NCBI GenBank assembly: GCA_900088475.1
Contig: FLMG01002504.1
Span: forward strand, 4,812 to 16,682
Source of the DNA: Hyphochytrium catenoides
Taxonomy: Eukaryota; Sar; Hyphochytriomycetes; Hyphochytriales; Hyphochytriaceae
DNA length: 11,871 bases
Direction: 5' to 3'
The notes beneath the pieces are model-generated. The model ran no database searches and had not been told where the DNA came from. It saw only the letters and a program-made list of their open reading frames with translations. Positions 6,640-11,871 of this stretch are shown piece by piece. How positions within the stretch are numbered: position 1 is the first letter of the stretch; every line of letters starts with the position of its first letter. Made by a program: the position numbers and the translations under genes.

Positions 6640-9600
6640 GTCAGATCAGCCGTCTCCTCTCTTCCTTTCTCCAAAGCTCTTCTTGCATAGTCACACCTTC
6701 TTCGTTGAAGCGCTCTGTCAGTCCCCGGTCACTAGCCCATCAGTTGATCCTTCCTTTGCACGGTTGCCTCTCTCTCTCGCTCTCTCTCTTAGTCTTCCTT
6801 TGTTCCTCTCCCTTTGTCTTCCCTTGCTGTGGGGCCCGGTAACACTCTATTCTAACTGTCTCGTCCTTAGATGTGGTGGAGACTTCCGTTGTAAGCGTCA
6901 CTATGGCTGCGCCAAGTCAAGAGAAGACTCCGAAAGGTTTGCCTTGAAGAGCTCTCATCTCTCTATGTCTTCCTCTCTCTAGAGTCCACAATGGCATGAG
7001 GAACGGAAAGAGACTTAGCTCTCTTACTGCCTTGTTTGCACCGATCACCTTTCTCTTCTCCTCCGTTGCAGATAGGCAGCAATGCGTTCTTCCCTTCACC
7101 TTTCTCTTCGTCTCAGTCGACAGACTTCGGCCACCACCTATTTTACTGGCTTAACTTTGTTAACAGATGCATCTCGTCTCTTTGATCTTTTCATCAGTAG
7201 TCCCTCCTCCTAAGCTGCGAACCTCTTTTCCGTATAGCTGCGCGCGGGCGGACTCCCAGAAGATCCAAGGTAGAGAAGTCTCCGGGTCGGACTCCTCGTT
7301 CTCCCTCGCCAAAGGCTGCCACCCCCGCCAAAGCGCGGCGTTCTGTCTCTAGAGGAAGACAGTCCGCAATCGCCGCAGAGCCTATGGTCACTCCCAAGGC
7401 AGCCAAGAGAGCGCCTACTCCTAAGAAGAGAAGAAGCACCTCTCGTCCTCCGCCGCCGCCGCCAGCCGTTGAGGAGGAGAAGCCTCCATCTCCACGTACA
7501 TCTCCTCGTGTGAGCGCGAAGGTCGATGCAGAGGTAGGAAGTGAAACAGTCAGAGAAGATAGTGCCTGTGCACCTCAAAGAGACTAAGATAACAGACACA
7601 CAGAGAGAGAGAGCACATCTAACTAGTCCCGCAAAAGGGTAAGAGCTTTATCGATTGAGAGAAGAGGAAAGAGCTCGAAGGATAGAACTTCGAAAACCTG
7701 CGACATAGGAGGAGGCAAAACTCTAAACTGTATCAGGGAAGATCGGGAGAGATCTGGACATCTATGGCTGGCTGCTTCTCATTGTAACTTCATCTCCCAG
7801 AGTGCTCTCACGCTCAAACCGGTCACACGGCGGCGCAGTGAGAAGGAGGAAGAGGAAGCTGACGAAAAGTCACCTGCGGAAGAGATGGAGAGTGAAGAGA
7901 AGCAGCCTCAGGAGGAGGAACAAGAGGGAGAAGTCGGAAAGGAGGGCCATCCCGTCTGGGAGTGGGATGTTCTGGCTGATCGCTTCGGTGCCTTCTTGCA
8001 GGCAAGTATTACACTCTTCCACTGTTCTTGCTTAGAAAAGGTGGTGGCCATAGTCGAGCGTGCACTTGGTCATTTTCTCTTTCTTTACCTCTTTCTATCA
8101 ATCTCTCTCTGCATATTCTTCCTTGGCTTAACTTTTTGTTGTCCAGAGCAAGAAGAGAATGGAGGTTTGGCTTCTTTTCGGGGTCACGGTGAGCTCCATG
8201 ATCGCCTACTTCATCTCCCACAACCTTGCCTTCTTTATCGGAGAGGACGGTGAGTTGTGCCTCTCTTTTTCGTTCAGTCCCTGTCCATTTTGCTCCTATG
8301 TATCTCGCCTTTTTACTCTGCGTAAAGTTCTTGATAAGAAATTGTTTGCCTTTATCGATAGCTCTGTTTATGCCCTTGCCAGCAGGATATCAGGGCAGGA
8401 AAGTCGCTTCTTTGCCATAATTGGTGTTTCCTTTGTTAGACATAAAGAACTCCTCGTCCCGTTAAGCTCCCCTCTTATCTCGTTCCCTTGCCCCTGCGTG
8501 TATCTGTCTATCATCTGTCATTCTTTAGGACGGAGAATGGACACCCACTTGGCCGTCGCCATCCTCACGCGCACCACCTCCATTCCTCCGCTGGCCCTGC
8601 TGGTTTTACTCTTAACCACACGAAACGGGAGGTAGCCACCAGCCGTTTCTCTCTCTCTCTTCTTGGTTCTCTCTCTCTCTCTCTAGGTCCTGGTTATATG
8701 TCTCGCCAATTCCTATCGGCCTTCGTGGCCCAGGTTATCTTGGATGCAAAAGACGGACTCTTATTAGGCTTGGATGTCTGCGTCACAGTGGCTCTACTCT
8801 CATTCTCCCTGCTTTATCCTTTCCTGACTGTGTTAATGTGTTCTGCTTAGGTATTTCTTTTGCAAGTGGCTGTCGGTAGTGTTCGTTTGGAGGACCGCTG
8901 GAGAGGTTATTCTCCTTCTTCCCGAGTACCGCTCTTCCCCTGGGCTCTTCCACAACGCTGCAGTGCTTGCGTTTGGTCTCTCCTACATTGGTGTCGTAGT
9001 CTCTATCGCTTGGGTAGGGTTTCTTTGTCCTAGTAGTCTTCCTCTGCCTCCGCAGACCCTTGTCCTCTGTCTCTCTTCACCTCTTCCTTTCCTCGACTTC
9101 GCTGTCAATGTCTTCTGTCATCCTCCGCAGACCCTTCCTTTCCTCCATCTCTGCTCTCTCTTTCGTCTCTTCTTTTTCTTGACTTCGCGATCTACGCCTT
9201 CTATTACAAAGTAGCCTCGGGTCTAATCCTTAGTCTCCTCTGTGACGTAAGCAAACTATTAACTGCCTGCCCTTGTCTCTCTCCTTGGGTCCTTGCTGTG
9301 CCTTGCAGCTCGTTGCCGCAGAGAAGAATCGTGCTGATGCCTTGATGCGCGTGTTTGCTGCTTTTGGAGCCACGTTACTAGTCATCTCCGATATGTGCGT
9401 ACCTTTGTCCCTCACACTGAGCTTGCTTGGCTCCCTGCAGGGCGTGCTAACGACACCTCTTGCTCTGTTATTCCTCTTTGTCTCCCTATAGCACTCTTTT
9501 CCTGGTAAAGCAGTCCAGCAGTCAGCAACAGGCTCGCTTTTTACTGATGAGTCTCTCTCTGGTGAGGATCACGCCAGCAGAACAGCTCCCTTGCTTTCTC

Positions 9601-9914
9601 ACTCCCTTGCTCACTAAATACCTGCACGTCTATTCTCCTCTTCATCCTCGCTTCTCCAATCTCTACCGTTTGTCTATCTGATGAACCTTCTCTTCTTTCA
9701 TGATCCCTACATTTTCACTATAACCATGAGACCCCGTCCTCCAATATCACTTGAGAGAGAGAGAGAGCCATTGACTCATTGTGACTGATACCCTCTCTCT
9801 CTCTCTTTTCTCTCTCGCGCGCTTGCCCTGATTCCTTCCGGCTCTTTCTCGGTGCAGATGGTGTTGACGATCGCCGGACTGCAGGAAAGGGCACCCAAGA
9901 AGAAAAAGGCGTAG
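5965..9914 (+). CDS. Chromodomain protein fused to a YhhN/TMEM86-like multi-pass membrane domain (13-exon model)
   Basis: Exons: 5965-6012, 6243-6298, 6560-6639, 6871-6936, 7238-7533, 7801-8001, 8147-8249, 8529-8602, 8687-8733, 8851-9013, 9309-9394, 9492-9561, 9858-9914. Phases agree at all 12 joins, giving 448 residues. The start is the Met opening the chromodomain (MASYNIEKIL), with A at -3 and G at +4. Order: chromodomain 4-57, basic Ser/Thr-Pro linker about 75-175, Glu-rich stretch about 195-230, membrane domain 254-448. The seen features suggest a nuclear-envelope or ER membrane protein whose N-terminus reads methylated histone; that role is inference. Weak points: the linker join 7510-7800 (three in-phase donors, GTGAGC at 7510, GTCGAT at 7521, GTAGGA at 7534, and a possible 12-base exon 7627-7638), the poor donor GTTTTA at 8603, and a possible missing exon in 9014-9308. 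Two adjacent genes are the main alternative. Confidence 0.8.
6871..8001 (+). other. Linker-coding exons 4-6: basic S/T-P-rich then acidic
   Basis: Exon 5 encodes repeated TPRRS, SPGRTPRSPSPK, TPKAAKRAPTPKKRR-type motifs and a run of six prolines. The composition resembles DNA-binding or CDK-phosphorylated tails such as those of histone H1 and the lamin B receptor. PKKRR is a plausible nuclear localisation signal. Exon 6 encodes a Glu-rich segment, then WEWDVLADRFGAFLQ, an amphipathic stretch leading into the membrane part. Exon 6 is open in phase 0 from the acceptor CATCTCCCAG at 7800. Its frame is free of stops back to 7627, with no ATG before 7885. The intervening 7534-7800 is purine-rich, unlike the CT-rich introns elsewhere in the gene, so the splice here is uncertain. 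Confidence 0.65.
7534..7800 (+). other. Atypical purine-rich intron (or intergenic gap) in the linker
   Basis: It starts GTAGGAAG and ends with a good pyrimidine acceptor, CATCTCCCAG. If unspliced, exon 5 reads 17 more codons to TAA 7585-7587. Inside lies TAG|TCCCGCAAAAGG|GTAAGAGC (7624-7646), a 12-base phase-0 micro-exon candidate with a strong donor. The GA-rich content contrasts with all the other introns of the gene. Confidence 0.45.
8002..8146 (+). other. GC-AG intron
   Basis: The donor reads CAG|GCAAGT, the standard consensus for GC-AG introns, and the acceptor is TTGTTGTCCAG. The phase-0 join links WEWDVLADRFGAFLQ to SKKRMEVWLLFGVT. The nearest GT (8007) would shift the membrane exon out of frame, so the GC donor is preferred. 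Confidence 0.7.
9047..9207 (+). repeat. Imperfect tandem duplication inside intron 10
   Basis: CCTCCGCAGACCCTT occurs at 9047 and again at 9122 (75 bases apart). A related GACTTCGC...TTCT segment follows in each copy at 9095 and 9181. Each copy carries its own CCGCAG acceptor-like site. The second copy runs into a stretch with a strong GTAAGC donor at 9247. Confidence 0.6.
9753..9818. repeat. (GA)n and (CT)n inverted repeat inside intron 12
   Basis: A GA run at 9753-9767 faces a CT run at 9793-9806 across about 25 bases, so the transcript could fold into a 14-15 bp hairpin. It lies within the last intron, just upstream of the final acceptor GGTGCAG at 9857. Confidence 0.75.
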
Positions 9915-10380
9915 ATGTTTTGAGGAGAAAGGTTGACGGGAGGACGGGCTAGATAGGACGGCCTAGTACTTGCTTCTGTTTCCTAGGATCGTTGTCCCGC
10001 TGATGTCTAGGAAGTCTCTCTCTTCTCCACCGCTCCTGCATAGGCGTAGGTTGTCGAACGAAAGAGAGTGAGCGAGAGGGAGAAAGAAGCAGTGCTTCCT
10101 CCATGTCGCATCTTACAATGATTGCATTGTACTAGTAAAGTAAGGAAGGAGAAAGATAACGGACAATCCTCTTTCCTGATGGTCGGGTGAAGAACCTTAG
10201 ACGCCTGCCTTCAACAGAAGGGATCACATGCTCTTATTCTCTCTCTCTCTCTCTCTCTTGATGCTTTACCTGACATACGTCAACTACTCCCTGAAGCGGG
10301 AAGCGACGGAGATACTCCTATAGTTGTTAGCTCCATCTTTCTTCTACATTCTCTCCGCTAGAACGGTCTGACGTCTGTCT
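9915..10380. other. Probable 3' UTR and intergenic DNA
   Basis: No coding signal. It includes a (CT)n tract at 10239-10258 and a 7-bp perfect stem, TACAATG/CATTGTA, with an ATTG loop at 10114-10131, about 200 bases after the main gene's stop. No canonical AATAAA signal is seen close to the stop. Confidence 0.45.
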
Positions 10381-10843
10381 CCTAAATGCGTGGGACTGCT
10401 GCCTCCACTGCTTGGTCCCATCTGCGCTTTCCTCTCTCTCCATGTGCTTGTCTAGAGCTTGCACGGCCCCAGTCTCTGCTCATGACCTTTTCCCAAAAAC
10501 ATCCTGCCAATTGGCAACCTGAACGCTCTATCCTTTTCTCTTTTCCTGTGCGGTGCTCTCTCTTCTTCAATGCAACGTGATCGTGGCTCCACACCTCACA
10601 AACTGGCCAGGATACGGGGAAGAACTCTCCACTGCTGAGGAAGTATCGCACCGTATAAAGCGAAGAGAGCACGAGACGTAGGAGTCCGACAAAGGCAGTG
10701 AGCAATGGGAACTCTGAAGCTGACGCGGGTAGAGAAAGCTCCGCCAAAGGCTGCAGATAAGGTCTTCTGCGCCATTGGAGGCCATCGCCCCTTACTTCTT
10801 TGACAACATAAGGCGGACATGGCCTCTGTCGCCTGCACTTTAG
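10381..10843. other. Higher-complexity stretch without a resolved gene
   Basis: The DNA lacks CT repeats and has ordinary codon-like composition in several frames from about 10650 to 10790. One frame reads Ser/Arg-rich (SPTKAVSNGNSEADAG) and another starts MGTLKLTRVEK at 10704. These may be 5' exons of the gene proposed to the right, but the splice structure could not be fixed. Confidence 0.3.
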
Positions 10844-11443
10844 ACGGAGCGTCACCCTTCAAGCGCTAGTCAAGAAGGGAAGGCACAATGGTGGAACCCA
10901 CTCAAGCGTCTAGGTCCAGATGGTGGCTCAAGTGTCGGCAACTGATGCTTCGCTACGTCTCCCCACTTCCTCTTCTCCGCCTGCATCGGCGCTGGTCCCC
11001 GCCTCTTGCAGCTCCTAGCTCCTAGGATCATTTCGCCCCTGTATTGACCCTTCCCCCTGACTGAAGAGCCTGCCCACGATGAGGTGGCGTGTCTTTTGCA
11101 CGCTCTGAGACGCTTGTCCGGTCCAAAGGAGGCCGCTGCTTGCTGGCAGGCGGAGGATCGTGTTGACCGCATCCGGAACTCTCTCCCAGCCCACAACTTC
11201 TATTCGCTGGGACTAGGAGTTCGCTGTCTCTGGCTCGCGGTCTGCTCAGTGCACACTCTGTCTCTCATAGCTCTGTACCAAGCTTCAGCCTCATTCAGAG
11301 GATTCTCTGGTCTTTGGGATCTCTCTGTCGAGGCTCATCAGCGGCTCAGGTGTCTCAGGCCGTCGGCGCTCAGGCTTCTAAAAGCGGCCTGGACAGCCAG
11401 AGTTCGAGGATTGTTGTATTGTTGATTGAAAGTTTTAAAGTAC

Positions 11444-11488
<45 letters not shown>

Positions 11489-11584
11489 TCTCTCTCTCTG
11501 TCTTTCCATGTGTCTCGCTCTCTCTTGCACGCACTATCTTCATCTCTGTGCTTCATCTCTCTGTGTCTGTAAAACTTCTTTCTC

Positions 11585-11616
<32 letters not shown>

Positions 11617-11871
11617 CCTCGTCCTCTCTCTCTGTCTCTCTGTCTCTCTGTCTCTCTCTGTCTCTCTCTGTCTCTCTCTCTCTCTCTGTCTCTCCTACCT
11701 CTAACCTTGAAAGCACATCATTCAGGGGAATGTAAGTCGCATCTCTCTCTCACTTCAACTCCATGCTCCTCCGCCCATTGCTGTCGCCACGTTACTCTGG
11801 CCACCGCCCAGATAGCCCAAAGAGCTCGGCCAAGACGCCACTCGAGACGTCTCTACTCTCAATCAGAAAGG
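10844..11871 (+). CDS. Candidate exons of a second, unidentified gene running off the right edge
   Basis: Candidate chain: 10844-10922 after acceptor CACTTTAG (includes KAQWWNPLKRLGPD), 11067-11218 (includes PKEAAACWQAEDRVDRIRNS), 11299-11439 after CATTCAG (includes AVGAQASKSGLDSQSSRIVV, donor GTACCT followed by a CT-rich intron), 11714-11731 with the strong donor GTAAGT at 11732, and 11812-11871 after CCGCCCAG. Phases are compatible along this chain. The frames have ordinary residue composition with no low complexity. No family is recognised. The first donor and the 18-base exon are weak, and the last exon is open in more than one frame. The true start lies upstream or among unresolved exons, and the 3' end is outside the window. 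Confidence 0.35.
11443..11500. repeat. (CT)n tract
   Basis: A nearly pure CT run directly after the GTACCT donor at 11440, resembling the pyrimidine-rich introns of the main gene. Confidence 0.9.
11579..11695. repeat. CTCTGT-type repeat array
   Basis: CT dinucleotides are punctuated at fairly regular 8-10 base intervals by G (CTCTCTGTCTCT), giving a higher-order repeat within the same candidate intron. Confidence 0.9.

Larger units (their letters stand above)
8147..9914 (+). other. YhhN/TMEM86-like membrane domain, exons 7-13
   Basis: The YhhN (TMEM86, lysoplasmalogenase) family consists of polytopic membrane proteins with a G-D-x-x-L-x-x-P motif and a later G-A-x-x-F-x-x-S-D motif. Here residues 341-349 read GEVILLLPE and residues 395-406 read AAFGATLLVISD. 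Hydrophobic segments lie at about 255-280, 291-314, 325-347, 357-378, 389-411 and 423-437. Known members TMEM86A/B cleave the vinyl-ether bond of lysoplasmalogens in the ER. Here Asp of the first motif is Glu342 while Asp406 is kept, so activity is uncertain. At 195 residues the domain is slightly short, and the segment before Arg386 looks too short. The C-terminus PKKKKA carries Lys at -3 and -4, a KKXX-type ER retrieval signal. The family call is from motif memory, not a search. Confidence 0.65.

Noticed and set aside
8159-8635. A single 158-codon frame from the first membrane exon straight through 8635
   Set aside because: It reads through a typical GTGAGT...TTTAG intron whose length is a multiple of three; the middle part is pyrimidine-rich intron sequence. 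Only its two ends are used as exons.
8879-9214. A 111-codon frame continuing past 9013
   Set aside because: After 9013 it becomes Pro/Ser/Leu-rich intron-like sequence. The first part is retained as exon 10, and a hidden exon in a different frame is discussed instead.
8147-9914. Membrane domain considered as a sterol C14-reductase (lamin B receptor-type) or a TRIC/TMEM38 channel
   Set aside because: The characteristic motifs of those families were not found, whereas GEVILLLPE and GATLLVISD with their spacing fit YhhN/TMEM86 better.
10382-10855. A 157-codon minus-strand open frame
   Set aside because: It has no recognisable domain, overlaps other minus-strand frames and plus-strand exon-like sequence, and its composition is unremarkable; likely a chance frame.
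1-11871. Bacterial operons, CRISPR arrays, insertion sequences, tRNA or rRNA genes
   Set aside because: No direct-repeat/spacer arrays, transposase or reverse-transcriptase motifs, or cloverleaf/rRNA sequence were recognised. Spliced coding structure indicates a eukaryotic nuclear genome.

Overview
The window is nuclear DNA from an intron-rich eukaryote, probably a unicellular one. It has no bacterial-style operons. The one clearly readable gene is broken into many short exons with GT-AG (and one GC-AG) introns. Long (CT)n/(GA)n tracts fill introns and intergenic DNA. The lineage cannot be fixed from this sequence.

Layout: 1-1530 is dominated by GA-rich and CT-rich microsatellites and one GA-rich minisatellite, with no recognisable gene. 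A small tandem repeat that reads as a 23-codon ORF sits at 1541-1612. From about 1.6 to 5.4 kb the composition is more mixed, and I can only offer tentative gene fragments: a plus-strand ORF at 2274-2555 and a minus-strand three-exon model at 4198-3476. A long CT tract (5483-5640) and a GA tract (5831-5859) precede the main gene.

The main gene runs from 5965 to 9914 on the plus strand. My hand-built model has 13 exons and 12 introns and encodes about 448 residues. The N-terminus is a classical chromodomain with all three aromatic-cage positions filled. A Ser/Thr-Pro- and Lys/Arg-rich linker follows, then a Glu-rich segment. The C-terminal half is a polytopic membrane domain that I assign to the YhhN/TMEM86 (lysoplasmalogenase) family, and the protein ends in a lysine cluster. 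If it is one protein, it joins a methyl-lysine histone reader to a lipid-enzyme-like membrane domain. That layout parallels the lamin B receptor (Tudor domain, basic RS linker, sterol-reductase membrane domain), and I do not know of a described example of this combination. The linker splice across 7510-7800 is the weakest point, and two adjacent genes remain possible.

After the gene, 9915-10843 has no convincing product. From about 10844 to the right edge there are coding-like, phase-compatible exon candidates of a second plus-strand gene that I cannot identify. It is interrupted by a large CT-rich intron-like block and continues beyond the window.
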